Shown here one piece after another: positions 1-12,963 of a stretch of DNA of 64,000 nucleotides. The notes under the pieces are model-generated. The model made no database searches and was not told the origin of the DNA. It worked only from the letters and a program-made list of their open reading frames with translations. Position numbers and translations under genes: made by a program. The stretch's first letter is position 1, and each line of letters begins with the position of its first letter. The stretch comes from Berberis thunbergii. Taxonomy: Eukaryota; Streptophyta; Magnoliopsida; Ranunculales; Berberidaceae. The stretch is taken from the NCBI GenBank assembly GCA_003290165.1, contig QNQO01000675.1, positions 310,001 to 374,000 on the forward strand, in the 5' to 3' direction.

Positions 1-913
1 ATCCATGCCGCCTGTTCAAGAGTATTGACTAACAAATTTCATCCAAAAAATGCACCATGTATTTCACAGAAAATAAATATCCAAGAAAAAAAAATTGGAA
101 AAGATACATTCAAGAGTTATAAATTCCTGAAAGCTTTTCATGTTATTTGGTTGTTTTGGGGAGAATAATATCTAATGATCACATGATGGCTTTTGATTGT
201 TGCGACAAAGATGGAGGTTGTGGGATGATTTCATAGTTGAAGTGGCCGTAGGATGATGGTTGTCGTGGTGGACGGTTCGGGTAAGGTGGTTGAGATGATT
301 GTAGTTGTGGCAATAAATATGGTATGTTGGTGGTGCTGGTGTCAATGGTGATTAATGATTATAAAGGTGATGGTGGTCACGTTAGTTGGGGTATGGATGC
401 TGCTATGTCACATAACCTAATTCTTTGAAGATAAAAAAAGGTTTTTCCATGCATAGCGGGTTTCTATGGATCCACTTGCAGTTTGATCACAAAAAGTTAG
501 AAATGACGCAGGTATGCATGGCAAAAAACAAGGATGATTAAAAACAATTTTAGAATTGACGAACTGACAGGCACAAAATAAGAACACAAGTTCAATCTTG
601 GGGACATTGGGTGTGCACTCCATCTCCCAAAGGGGATTTATTGTGTATGCAGTCTTAGACGATTATGAACAAGTGATTGTTAATGCAACATACTGAAAAA
701 ACTGAACATCAACATAAATAACAACTGATATAGTCTGCCAAATGTTTACACACATTATAAAGTAAACGAATTTCAGTAATACACTGACAGTTACAACCTA
801 TAAAGTATAACATTATTGCAACTTGTACTGGTTTATATGTATATGTCTAACTAGTATTCATCAAGGTGTGTCCCAAAGACTTGGGAGGAGTAAACACAAT
901 TGCACAGGTGCAA
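1..913. other. 3' flank of the SKIP16-like gene, no gene seen
   Basis: This stretch lies downstream of the stop codon of the F-box gene on the minus strand. Positions about 190-400 are rich in GGT/GTG triplets on the plus strand. The short ORFs have no recognisable motif and no splice context, so I assign no gene. The 3' UTR of the F-box gene must start at 913 and run downward, but no clear polyadenylation signal decides where it ends. Confidence 0.5.
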
Positions 914-3900
914 TCAGAATATGTAGTCCGGTAACTGCAGCAGAAACTTCGCAACTTCGACATCAAATGGTCCACCTCTTGGATCTAGTAACCTATTATG
1001 CCAAGATAAATTAATAACAATAACAGAAGTGAAATTAATAACAATAACATAAGTGAAGAAAGTGTTGTTGCACCATGAAAACAAATAGTTTAGAAGTTCT
1101 CATTCAACATTGGAAAATTTTAGACATTGAAGGCAAGGACAGATCTGCACATAAACTCTTCACTGCTGCAAACAATACCATCACACAGAGAAAAGTGGTT
1201 CTAGGCCCATAGAATCAGTCCACCATTTTGCTCCCATTCTTGTTGAGCCAATGCCAAAAGCTCAATGTCAATTATAGATAGAGGGGACTTATTTTAATTT
1301 TATTCTTTTAATTATTTTTGATAGATAAAGAAGGCGTATTGAGTATAACGAGGGACTCTTTCAGAAGATTGAGCTCAACTCAGTAAATCTTATGATGAAT
1401 CTTATTGGCTTATATTTAGGATATGATACAAGATCTTCAATGACTTTAGGTATTGACTCAAAATGCATAATTTGTAGTTCAGTAGTAATGTTACGACTTA
1501 CTACAGAAAGAAATTGGTAATGTTTTTTAAATTCTTAATTAAGGAATGAGCTGTTGTATCAAAATAAAAGGCAGAGGAAGCAGTTCAATTCAAAAGGAAG
1601 AATGGTTTTGAATTGAAGAAGAAAGAAGCTATTAAGCTATTTCTAGACCCAGACCTTGTTCTGTTACATCTTAGTTTGTCAATGAAGTTCTATCTTATCT
1701 CAAAAAATGTAGAACGTTACAGTGAAGTTTATCTCGATGCAATCTAACGGTGCCTGATTGCACCAGGCAAAATACCAGTGCACTGTAGAAGCACTCCTCT
1801 AACGGTTTTGCATGACTACTAATTAAGAAGTACACAAGTTACCTTCCTGGTACAAATGTGAAAGAACCCTCAACGGAACCAAGATGAGATGGCAGGGGCG
1901 TGCAACTTTCATAAACAAATTCCTTCCGCTCTGGATGCAAGATTGGATACTGCAAGCATATAGAGAATAGTTGATGATGTCACTTATGTAGGTATGCATG
2001 CAACAAATAGCAGAGTCAGACATCAGAGACATTTTGACCCATTCAAAAAATTCTTAAAGGGCAATAAAATTAGTATATTTCAAGCAACTAGCTAGCATCA
2101 ACTTCAGCAAGGAAATGTTCCAAGAAATATCAAGCACAAGGAGATGTGGACATCAATATAATCCAATACCCAATTGATTATCCTCTTTTGGCTATTACAT
2201 TATTACAACTGCATGATTTTGATTTCTGAATTATCTGGGTTAGATCAATCACAAATTGTTTGCTTAGTGGTCAAGAAGGTTAAAAGTAGCAGTATTACCA
2301 ATTGTACACTGCAACAAAGAAGAAAGAAGTGAGAAAAAAATAAAATAATTAGTTTCACAACAAATCAAAAGAATTAGAAACTTTTTGTGAACAGTTTTTT
2401 GTCAGACCTTTTGTTATGGTGCAAAGACTTTGGGATGACAAGAGAGTAGAGGACAGACACTAAGAGCATCCACTATAAGCAGATTAAACTGGGTGCAAGT
2501 GCTGAAATAAAATTAAAAGAATAAAACAAGTGTCAAATAGTCAGAATGGATCCCGAGTCCACCAGGAGATGTGGCTGAACAACAATCACTCAACCAAACC
2601 CTGGCCTTGATTGAAAAAAGCCAAAGCTTGGCGTTGTTTGAAACAGTGCAAAGCTTTGGATGCCAAGGGCTACAAATTTTTGTCACTTAGAATCCAAGGG
2701 GGGATATCCCCTGTTGAGCACCCTTCGGTCTTGAGATCTCATTGTCATAGCTTATAATGGGACAAAACCAAGGGTCTAAAGACCATGGGGTCTTGGAGGG
2801 GATATAAGCAGCTTAAAGTGGGTGCTCTAAGTAAAAAGTTGAGGGTGGATAATGATGGGGAGTACCTGAGACAAACAAAAATTAGAAAAGATATGCTTAG
2901 ATTTGGTAAGGGCGTGCTTGAAAACTTGGATTGTGTGGAGCAATGGTGGAAGGTCTTATCAACAATTTAGGAAAAGGGTCAGTCATAATAGAGATGCCCG
3001 GCTCTTCTCTAAGATTTAGCGGGTGAGCCATCACTCCAACTCCCAATCCTACTCCCATATGCAAAGATAAAAGGAAAAAGTGTTCAGTTTTAGTGTGCTT
3101 GACGACCAATGGACTTATGTGAGCCCAAAGCTCGTCATACTATATGTTTTTAGTGTGCTTAACAACCAATGGACTTATGTGAACCCAAAGCTCGTCATAC
3201 TATAAGTACAGCCAAAAGGTTGCACCTAGATTTGAAGGGGAAGGACCTCTCACAAGCCTTAGCATCAAAACGGTGGGTGATGGTCATGTGACTTGGGATG
3301 AAAATCTGATGGGCTTGAGAGTCTTCTGTTTTTTCCGGAGTCAGATCTGAACAATAAGTACAATGACATGGTTTGTTCACTCTCCAACGTCCTTGGTTTT
3401 GATTCAACGAAGATAAGCAGTCTTGGCTACAAGATGGTTTAGTTGACGTCCAAATCAATGGTCTTTACAATCGGGATCGCAGTTTAGTTGACGTCCAAAT
3501 CAATGGTCTTTACATCGGGATCGCAGGTTTCATTATAATCTTTGAGACTATCAATGAAATAGTATCTTAAATTAAAAAAAAATAACAAAAGAAAATGATT
3601 GAGAAAGGTAAATGTAGTGTAACCTACAACTAAACTAATGAAAAATGAAAAATGAAAAGAAAACTACAAATAAACTAAAATAAAGATAATCAAATAAATC
3701 AACTCATATTCATCATTCACCCAACCATTAATAATTGACCCTATTTATACTAAACCTTGCTTGCAAGTCAAGCAATCTAACCCTAAATGCTATTGGAGCC
3801 ATAATATTCACTTATTCTATTATGCACTTACTTAGGCCTGACCCAACAACTAAACTATGTTAAACAAATTAAATCCTACTTTACATCATCCTCCCCGGGT

Positions 3901-6900
3901 AAAAAAAACTCGTCCTCAAGCTTGTAAGTCAAAAAATCTGACTAACACAAGCAATCAGTCGCAGAACACAAAGCGAAATCCACACGAAGTAGACGACCTC
4001 AAAACTTGCCATGATATACACTTGCCATAGATAGCACCAACTCATAAAAGTTGCAAGGTGACTCAAATAACCATAATTTCCAATAAACCTGTTGAGAAGA
4101 GTCCTACGCATAAGCTCATGCCACAAAATATTCCCAACATAATCGTCGTCACATTGTGTCTACTTTTGTAGGAACATCCTCTGTTTGCTCAAAAAATGAG
4201 AATGAAAAAAAAAGTCGCAGTTGTCAATGGCTCATATTTCAAAAATTGAGTACATGTGACGGTGCCCTTAACTTCCTCAAAAAGCTGGAGGGACTCTCAC
4301 AAACAGAATGGTTCATCTTGTTCTTTTTGCATATTTCAAGTGCGTCTTTCTCCAATATTTCTTGAAGCGTTCTCATCCTATCGTCAAATATTTTGATCAT
4401 GCATAGTACCTCTCTTCCGCCCTTGCGTCTTCTTATACTCATTTCTTTTAAATCTCTCCAAAATGTTTCCGTGTCTATCTCAACCTGCATCATATTGGAG
4501 GTGGTAGTGGGGTTTACATCATTGGTCACTAGGGGTGGTGGTGTAGGTGTAACAGCTTCAAGTTGGGGTAATGTGGGACAACAGTGTAATGTGGTGTAGG
4601 ATAATAAAAATGTGTGCAATTAATAGAGGACACCACTGGATATGAGTACTAACTTGGGCACGAGTTATAGTGGTATTGATCGTTTGCATAATAGAAGTAT
4701 GAATATAAGGAATAATATGGATCACTCAATTTTTTATGTGGGGTACTCTTAGTGATTCTGGACAAGGAAATAACCTACTAGACAAGGGACTATAATTTAT
4801 AATTTATAATTTATAAAAGTTAAGTATAATAACATACAAATTACTTCCAATTCAATGCCAAGATACATATGTGAAATCTATTACAAAAAATAGAGTTAAT
4901 TTTTTTTTCCGATCTACAAATAAAAAATTTCAAAAAATCCCCCCGGAGACCGCCTAGTGCCTAAACCAATTTTTGGAACACTGATATATATATATATATA
5001 ATTTTAAAAAGAAACCTTATTGAGAAAAACCCAGTACCATCCGTGGCGGGGAGGGGTAGAGTAGGTGAGGATTTTATACAAATAAATGGTTAATAGGGCG
5101 TGCAAGGATCTGCAATCCCTAGTGGGACGAGCCTCCCCAATCCTCCTCATTGCCAACCCTAACGCCAGTGGTCGTGTATGACAGAATGACAGTGTTATGT
5201 TGCAAAGATCTGTTTTGGTGGACAGCGAGGAGCAATGACACGTTGAAAGTCTAAATCTAAAATGAAAGATACAACAGGCAAAAAGTTTGGATATGGCGTG
5301 AACTTCGAGTTGGCAACGAGGTGAATTAGGATGGATTTTGCCATATTCGTCCCCTTCCGGCTAGGGATGGCGAATCCCGCATTTGCCTCGTTTAGTCGTT
5401 TATTTTTTTTTACAAAATCCGACCCAACCTCGCTCTGTTTATCCCTTGCGGGATTCAAATGGATCTCGGATTTCCGCCCCATTTAACCATTTATCTCCCA
5501 TAGGCACCACCTCGGGTTTTTTTTTTACTTTGAATTTTTAAGTTTATTTTAGTAATAACGAATAAGGAGGTTGTTTTAGTATAATAAATTTGTATTTTTT
5601 TTTGGGTGGGGGGGGGCTTTGAATTTTAGATTTTTCTAAGGTTATTTTAGTAATAATAAATATGTATTTTTTGGGGGCTTTGAATTTTAGGTTTTTCTCT
5701 TATAAGGTTATTTTAGTAATAATAAATAAGAAATTTTTTAATATATAATACATATAAACGGATATCGGCAGAGCGGATATGGTCAAATCCATATATGCCC
5801 CGAATCCGTGATTGATTTAGGTTTCTCCCCCGAATCCAACCCTAAAATCCATTAAGCTAAAACCATATCTTCCCCATTCGGGGTGGGGTGGGGTGGAGTG
5901 GGGTGGGGCGGATATCCGTGAAAACAATATTTCTGCCAACCCAATCTGAACTAGTTGGTGGCAGGAGCTTGCACTACGGACGATGACGACGATTGTAATA
6001 GACAGCAAAAATATTTTCAACAGTTTTGGTTCTTCACTTTTCAACGTCTCTTCAATGTTATTCTACAAACAACCAATCAAATCTTTTTCCTTCGAACATA
6101 TTTCTAAACAATGAGTCAATCAATAAAATCATTTCGGCTCTCATACCAAATCATGTAATCTACAACTAAACTAATGAAAAGAAAACTACAATAAACTAAA
6201 ATAAAAATAATCAAATAAATCAATTCATATTCATCATTCAACAAACCGCAAGCAATGGCCTACTGGCCTATTTATACTAAACTTAGCTTGCAAATCAAGC
6301 AATCTAACTATAATGTTATTGGAGCCCTAATCTCTATTTACTTTATTATGGGCTTACTTGGACCCGGCCCAACAACTAAATTATATTAACCAAACTAAAT
6401 CCTATTTGACATCAAAATAAAAAAATAAAAAAATTTCCAGAGAATAAGGGAAGAAGAGAATGAACTAGTTTTCTCAGATTTTAGTTGATAACTATAGATT
6501 TGGGGGTAAAGCAAGTGCTTTAGTCACCTAACACCTTGCATTTGAAGAAAAAATCGAGCACCTCAGTCCTCAGTCCTCAGTCCTCAGCTCACTTTGTTAA
6601 AGCCAATTCACCTCAGTTGAGTCTGACTTCACCTAGCCTCGACTTAGGCACAAAAAGTCAAAACTCCTTTTGGAGAAGTGGAGCTTCATATACAAATGAA
6701 AGCGCACTCCCCCAACTAAACATACACGGATGAAAGTGGATTTCCCCAACAGTGAGTACGTACTGAATAGAATAACAATTGGCATGGACCATACCTTTCC
6801 TATTACAGCCTCTCCATCAGTACTGGAAACAATAGCATCATTGGCTCGGACGATCCAATGCCTTTGATAAAGTTGACACTCAGAAAATGGCATGCCATTC

Positions 6901-9900
6901 ACCGTGCACCCCTCGGGCAGAAGGCTCATGCGGATTGAATAAGAAAACCAGTATTTCTCAGACTCATCCTGAAGATTACTCAGTTCTGGAACAAACACAG
7001 CAGAAGCACGTATCTGAAAACAAATTGCACATGTCAGTTTATGTCAAAGAGAGACAATAATAAAGTAGTTACACTGTTGAAAAAAACAGGTGACAGTATT
7101 TTACGTGCTTGACGATACTAATAGGAAGCCATGAACAGGGCTCCAATTGTATTCTGACTAAACTCTAAACAGATAGGAAACTAAAATATATCTAAGTACG
7201 AAGAAAAAAGGGGGAGGGCTGTGGGTATAACAATTAAACTACATTTCTGTAATCCCTAATTTTACCTTGGGGTTTCAAACACTAAATTACACGACTCTCC
7301 CCAAGTTGGGAAAAGTTCTACCTCAAGCTTGCGAACTTACGTGCATTGTCTTTGTTAGTTCATAATGTAGATGTCCATTTCAGCGAATTTAATACTTATG
7401 AAATTCCCGTTTCTCCAGTTGGTGCTAATAAAATTACAAAAATTAGACTTCCTCAGTTTTGATTTTCATTGCAATATAAAATAAACAAACAAATTTGAAA
7501 GGACAAATGGATTCGGTGCTCCTATTCGTCTCCCAAAAGTCAGTAAACAATCTCTTCTGAAATTTCCTCCAACTTGAGGATCAACCTCCACAAAGATTTT
7601 TTTCACATATCAAGTTAGTAACATACATACAGTTGTGACCCCATATTAGTGAATTTTTAATCGTCGTGTCTGACACTTCATATTTGTGTTGTCATTGTTA
7701 CATAGTTTCAAACTAGCACAAAGGCATGGGTTTACAATGGGAAACGACGGTTCCCTCATTGCCAAATGAGTGTGAAATTGCCAACTAGTGTTAGACTACT
7801 AGTTCAACTGACAGGCTTGTGGCGCATGGTATCACAAGTCTAGGCTTTGAACCTTGCCGAAGGAATTTAATGGATATGAATCGAAGAAAACCCTACTCGC
7901 CTTAAAAAAAATACGAAATTAAGGGTATGACTACAGTTGGAGAAAATGGTTGCAACTAATGAGTTGGTTGTTGTTGTTTCTTCCCTATTCTCTTTTTCTA
8001 TTCTCTTTTTCTTTCTGGTTTTTTAGGGGTTATCACTTCTCGGGGCTTTGAGGATGAATTAGGTGAGAAAGAAGAAAGATTGAAAATGGCCATGGACCCA
8101 TGGTTTATGAGGTGTTGAAAGAGAGCATGAGTTTTTTGGCAGCAGCAAGGAGCTGCGACTATTGGATTCATGATGACTAAGACAATAAACACAAAGAAGA
8201 AAACAATGATCAAAACCACAAAGCAAAAACCACTCTTAATGCACATGTGCAATTGTGTATGGGATATGAACTTTGAACCAAATTCCAGGAGCTATATTGA
8301 CTTTGGGTTATAAAATCCTATTCTTGAACACTGAGAACATAAGCAATGATACATTTCTTTGTTGTCACCAAAATTAATTCTGAAAAAATCTGCAGTCTAA
8401 ACAAATAGGAGCCTAACAAACCAAAAATTGAAAAATAAATTGCCCAAAACTTTGTTACTTCAAATAGAAACTACACCATAATGTCTAAACTACAACCTAA
8501 GTTACTAACAATTGAATTATGGTAGCCAGTCCTTGTATTGCATCACATTTACATTCTCTAATCCATGTGCACCATTTTTCTGTCACATAAAAATACTGTA
8601 AAGTTTCAACTAAACCTGCCAACCAAGTAGTAAAGGTTTTCAGATGTTCAGTTAGTGATTTAGTGGTCTTACCTTGCACATGAAATGTGGCTGATACACA
8701 GGATTAAAGTGTGATTCACAGTTAATATATGGTAAGAAATAATGAAATATACTGACTCATAGGCTTAAAGTGTAGTTAAGAAGGAAACATTTGTAGAAAT
8801 GAAACACATATTCCATCATAATAAAGTATCTACAGCACTGAGATCTTGAGTGACAACTATGATACAAGGTTAACAATCATTATATTTTGGTTACCTGAAC
8901 ACCACTGGTTACGGCGGTAGAGCAGACTGAAGTTGCCTCTGGGAATAAGCAGATACTCCTGGCTCTTCCTTCCACACGAAGACGAATGGTCCCATTTCGT
9001 AAACGCCGACCATGTTCTTCTAACCATAACAACATAGCATCTCGTTGATTTATAGCAGGAACAGATACACATGGCATCATCTCTCCATCAGTAGACAGAT
9101 TCATGGTGCCCACATATAGTTGACCACTGATACAATTAAGGAAAAACAACTTCTCACTGTAAGTAGAAGATGCCGCCACGACAATGTATTTAGACCGGTT
9201 TGAAAAACCAAGGTGCCGTACAAACTCTTTTGTTTTTGTGATGACCTCACTCAAGGGTAATAAGTAGACATTCACTAAGTGGTTATAAAAGGAATAACCT
9301 CCTATGAGGCCCAAGAGGCTTCCAAATCCACTTTCAAAATAATCTTCAATTAGTATACCTTGATCATCTATATCTTGACCATCGCAAAACCGATAAAGCA
9401 CCTTCGTAGAAAGAGGTAACTTCACTCCTAGACTATCCTCTACCTCTTTTATCTGATCTTCAGATGCTCCTTTCCGCAATGTCGGTCTGGCCTCTGGAAA
9501 GTTTGTACCAATCCAACTTTTAAGTAAATCCCAGCAGTTCTTGACCCTCTTAGCTAGGGGCCATGGATACATACTAAAAGCCTCCCTCCATTTCTGATAT
9601 GTCACCTGTACATAATGAGATAATGAGACACGTCATATGCTGCCTTAAAACCAGTATAAGACCATTGGAACTAAACAAAGATAATCCAAAAGGCACATAT
9701 GAAACATAATTACCAGGAAAAAAAGGATAAAGACAATAAAGCAAAGGATGAGAAATCATGATCCCAAGATGGGCAAGTTCCATAACCAACAGACTAGTGA
9801 ATTACTCATGCATGTGTTGAGAACGAGCGAGCTGTGTTTTCGTGGATGTTGGGAACTTTATCTTTTAGGGTTTTTCTTAGACAACAACTGTTAGATGGTT

Positions 9901-11824
9901 AATTTATTCTAAAGAATAGATCAATATTTGGGTTATGTTTATGAATTTTGGAATACAAAACCCTTGTTTTGGTGTAGTTCTCTGTCTGCTTCCACCACAA
10001 AAAGCAATCCATGGCTTCGATCATGGTATCATTACACACTGGGTGCTAGTGTATTATTCATACTCTCAACACATTTTCTACGCTATGGCAATATTGATAG
10101 TCAATTACTTTCAAAACATGTTATTTGTATGGATATTTATACCTTGAAATACAATGCACGACTCAAAATTTTATCATTCGAGACAATAAAAATTTATCGA
10201 TAATTGAGAACCGCAAAAGTATTAGCAAGGAAATAACCAGCACCAGCAATTGCAACGAGTGCCAATACTCCCAAACTCACCAGACATTTACCTCCAATTT
10301 AACAGTCCCCAGAAGCATAGATATGTCAGCTGAGAACCAGGACATACATTCAATCAGGAGGATGTGATGTTCCACTGTCTAGACTCAGCTCTTGAAAGAT
10401 CTTCAGTTGCTTTCTTTCCAAATGAAGCAAATGATCCCACAGGTACCTTTCCCCAAAGCTATACCCCCAAGGAATTTAAGACACCTCCTTCCAATCCACA
10501 AACAATTGCTTGATGCATCCAAAAGTGGGCCTTTTTTACCTGAATTTTATTGAAGAAGATGGACCATATGTGCTACTTAAAAGTTATGACACTTTAAGTT
10601 TGAAGGGTTAACACAATACACCAATTTCTCTTTTTTCCCCTTTACATACCCTTTACTTCGAAACTATTGTTGCTTCATTTTTCTTAATTAACTAAAATGT
10701 ATTGATTGGTAAAGAGGGGAATAACCAAGGCATAATACCTAAAAGTAGCTGTACAACAGATTTTACAGTGATATTCCAATTACGAAGAGAACACCCTATA
10801 TGCTAATCCTATCCCATAAAAAAAGAGATTTCATGCCCCAAAGTTTTCAAATACAGCCTTCTACAATTCTACTATCCATAGCCTAGTTCTATTGCTTATT
10901 CTAGCCAATTCGTCATATGGTTTAAGGCATAGATTCTTGAAAATGTTCTGAACTCCCTAACTAAGCCTTACATTTCCGAATGTGACCACGCTTGGATAAT
11001 ACAAAGATATAGTTCACCAAATCACCCAAACACCACACCACACCTCTCCTGGCAATAACCCTAGTAGCAAGGCAATTCCAGTTATTCTCCACATGAATAC
11101 CCTTCTCCCTCCAAAACATTGTTATCCTCACAAAAGATCAATGAGTTCTCAAATAAGATATCGTCACCGTAAAATTGAAATGATTCGAACCCCTAACCAT
11201 GTTTGTCTCTCCAACTGCCTTACTTCATCAAGACGAACGAGCGAGTCACTTTTTGCACACTCTCTCCAAATCCTTGACACCACACTACTTTCTAGATCGA
11301 GGGTTTTATTCTTCTCAACAATCATAAACCCATCTTTCCAATTCTCATCCTCCTCCCTCTCTCTATAGTCTCTACCACCACACCACTTGTACCCAATTCA
11401 CTGAAATGATTCCTTTTCTTCAATTCCATACTCCAATTCCACCATCGCACTTCAACATCCTTTTTTTTTTCCAACAACCCATTCCTAAAAACACCCATCT
11501 AAACAAAAACCATAATTCTTAAACTCCAATACCCACATAATCCGATGATCAAACAACAAATGCAATCAAGCAAGATAACTTAAAACTGTAAAACAAACAA
11601 AAGGGTGTCTGGGTTTTTACCTTGAAAGAAGCAGTGGGGTTCCCTTGAGGGTCAACGGGATCGGAAAGATGAAGATCCTGAGTACAGAAGTTTCGCCAGA
11701 GAGTCTCGTCTGAGGCTGAAACCCTAAGCCTCTTATTCACACAAGCCAACACTGCAGCATCCTTGGAGCCTAGCTTTGAAGCTATTAGGTTAAGAGCCAA
11801 CTCTTCCAATTCCTCAAAACCCAT
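914..11824 (-). CDS. SKIP16: SKIP16-like F-box / SMI1-KNR4 / ApaG-domain protein, five exons
   Basis: Likely an SCF ubiquitin-ligase substrate adaptor: the F-box binds SKP1/ASK, and the SMI1/KNR4 and ApaG domains probably recognise targets. Coding exons on the minus strand are 11824-11621, 9605-8895, 7013-6795, 1949-1843 and 992-914. They sum to 1320 nt, giving 439 residues, close to the known plant SKIP16 length. All junctions have GT..AG and keep frame. Exon 1 (residues 1-68) holds the F-box (ELALNLIASKLGS, then DETLWRNFC). Exon 2 (69-305) holds the SMI1/KNR4 region (EDQIKEVEDSLGVKLP, YRFCDGQD). Exons 3-5 (306-439) form the ApaG domain (YWFSYSIRM, RHWIV, EAVIGK, then KEFVYESCTPLPS, GSVEGSFTFVPGR, and the terminal LQLPDYIF). 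The ATG at 11824 is the first in frame and follows a CT-rich leader. Intron 3 (about 4.8 kb) is swollen by transposons. No coding defect is seen, so the gene is probably functional. Confidence 0.93.
2460..2831. mobile_element. MITE with CTAAGAGCA termini inside SKIP16 intron 3
   Basis: The left end reads CTAAGAGCATCCACTATAAG, and the right end is its imperfect inverse, ending in GTGGGTGCTCTAAG. The two ends pair over roughly 30 bases, including an AAGCAGATTAA / AAGCAGCTTAA block. There is no coding capacity. The flanks show no convincing target-site duplication, so the superfamily is unassigned. Confidence 0.55.
3088..3207. repeat. 60-bp tandem duplication in SKIP16 intron 3
   Basis: Two adjacent units start at TAGTGTGCTT (3091 and 3151). 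They share the blocks CCAATGGACTTATGTGA and CCCAAAGCTCGTCATACTAT and differ at a few positions. No function is suggested. Confidence 0.8.
3437..3525. repeat. 45-bp tandem duplication in SKIP16 intron 3
   Basis: Two near-identical units carry TTTAGTTGACGTCCAAATCA followed by ATGGTCTTTACA and CGGGATCGCAG, offset by 45 bases. They lie about 90 bp from the neighbouring LTR element. Confidence 0.8.
4985..5001. repeat. (TA)n microsatellite
   Basis: A short pure TA run inside the LTR-element interior. Confidence 0.9.
5361..5945. mobile_element. Diverged hAT-like non-autonomous element nested in the LTR element
   Basis: The left end reads TAGGGATGGCGAATCCCGC. The right side carries GGGGCGGATATCCGTGAAAA and then a degraded TGCCAACCC where TGCCATCCCTA would be expected. 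The interior holds three diverged copies of a TTATTTTAGTAATAATAAAT block (5540-5730). The right half matches the block ending at 39052, so this is a repeated family. TAGGGATG-type ends are known from Ac/hAT elements. No clear 8-bp target duplication is visible. Confidence 0.5.
7790..7909 (+). mobile_element. tRNA-derived SINE-like element
   Basis: An A-box-like stretch (TAGTTCAACTGACAGGCTTG) is followed about 45 bases on by a B-box-like GGCTTTGAACCTTGCC and a short A-rich tail at 7901-7909. It lies in SKIP16 intron 2. Its 3' part differs from the SINEs at 17752 and 62141, so it is a separate family. No clear target duplication is seen. Confidence 0.45.
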
Positions 11825-11999
11825 CTTTCATTTCTCTCTGTCTATCTCTCTCTCTCTGTCTCTTTTCTTTTTTTGCAGATTAGGTAAACTCTCTCGTTCT
11901 CTTTCTCTCTGTTTTCAGCTCCCTCTGTTTGTTCTTTATAGTGGGTTTGGTGCTGGTAATAAGTGGGGAATCGTTCGGCTAAAGCAACTAGAGCCAAGA

Positions 12000-12963
12000 G
12001 TTTTGTTCAGGCAGTGAACGGCCGTTTGATGTCAGATTGTTAGCATCTCGAGGAAAATCTGAGGGAGACACTTTGACAGACGGTGTTTCTTGGGAGAGAA
12101 TGAGCGACATGGGGAGGATTGTTTTCAGCACACAACATGTACATGTGACTGCCGAAAGCAGGGAACTTCTCAAAGGCAAACAAAGTAGATGGGGGATCCC
12201 TTGTTGCTTCGGGTAGTTTACTTCAATGGGAGTGTTTATGCACTGATTTGGTACATCTTTTTAGGGCTTAAAATAATGTAAAGGAGATCATATGGAAAAG
12301 AACTTGTCTAACTGTTGGGGAAAGGGGCGAGGAGACCAGCGAGGGGGAGGGGTATTACCACTCATCCCCCTTGAGATGCATCCCCCTCAATATTCACAAA
12401 AGCATGCATCTCAAGGGGGATGAAAGGTAACACCCCTCCCCCTTGTTGGTTTCCTCGCCATTTAGAATTCCCGTATGGAAAATGAACAAGGGTAATGGCA
12501 TTATGTACACTGCTGAGCTCTACGTGCACGACATTCAATATTTTTTTAATCTATTTATAATTTATAAATAATTATACAACTTTAAATAAAATATTATATT
12601 AGAGACTTAAGTATAATTAATCAATATTTCAAAAAAAAATGGTTTTAATTGTAAAAATATGAAATATGAATAACAAAATGAAAATAAAAAAAAGGTTAGT
12701 TATAAGTGTTTTTTATAATTTATAAATAATTGGAGGGTTTGAAATAATTTATAAAAGTCAATGTACGTATCCCAAAAGGATGAACGGTCCCTTCCCTCCC
12801 TCCCTCCTTCCCCCGCTGTTTTCCTCGCCCACTTCCTCTGACATTTAGAATTTTCGTTTTACATATACCTCACTTTTACAAAACAGCTCAATCTTACAAA
12901 AATTGGAAAAGAAAATCAAAGTTCTACCAAACGGCACGACTGGTATATTTATTGCATCTAAAT
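12000..12963. other. Intergenic region between the SKIP16-like gene and the desaturase gene
   Basis: Upstream of the F-box gene there is a CT-rich leader (11825-11930) and then mixed DNA with one hairpin MITE (12307-12467). Positions 12540-12770 are AT-rich with a repeated TTTATAATTTATAAATAATT motif. The desaturase 3' UTR should lie just below 12964. No further gene is visible. Confidence 0.6.
12307..12467. mobile_element. TTCTA-type hairpin MITE (core with GGGGGATG / GATGCAT)
   Basis: The left border is TCTAACTG and the right border ATTTAGAA. The arms pair as GGCGAGGAGACCAGCGAGGG against the inverse of TTGTTGGTTTCCTCGCC. The inner stem pairs CATCCCCCTTGAGATGCAT with its inverse around a short AT loop. 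The left arm has about 11 extra bases between the border and GGCGAGG. Its outer arm matches elements at 19637, 24280 and 58113, but its core resembles none of them. Confidence 0.75.

Larger units (their letters stand above)
3613..6414 (-). mobile_element. Short non-autonomous LTR retroelement (TRIM/LARD-like) with gypsy-type ends
   Basis: Two direct repeats, 3613-3888 and 6154-6414, begin TGTA and end ACATCA on the plus strand. They share blocks such as CTACAACTAAACTAATGAAA and AAATAATCAAATAAATCAA. Next to the right copy, 6136-6148 reads GGCTCTCATACCA. On the minus strand this is a one-mismatch version of the initiator-Met tRNA primer-binding site, so the element runs right to left. Next to the left copy is a purine-rich tract on the minus strand (3889-3908, containing CCCGGGGAGG), which fits a polypurine tract. 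The interior (about 2.3 kb) has no recognisable gag or pol. A 126-codon minus-strand ORF (4239-4619) is open but unrecognised. The 5-bp flanks do not match. It sits in intron 3 of the F-box gene. Confidence 0.72.

Noticed and set aside
1823..2032. 69-codon minus-strand ORF over SKIP16 exon 4
   Set aside because: Wrong frame; the real exon 1949-1843 uses another frame and continues the ApaG domain.
4239..4619. 126-codon minus-strand ORF in the short LTR element
   Set aside because: Right orientation for the element but no gag, pol or host domain recognised; kept only as a note under the element.
3600..6420. Possible 5-bp target duplication around the short LTR element
   Set aside because: The flanks (GTAAA left, AAATA right) do not match, so none is claimed.
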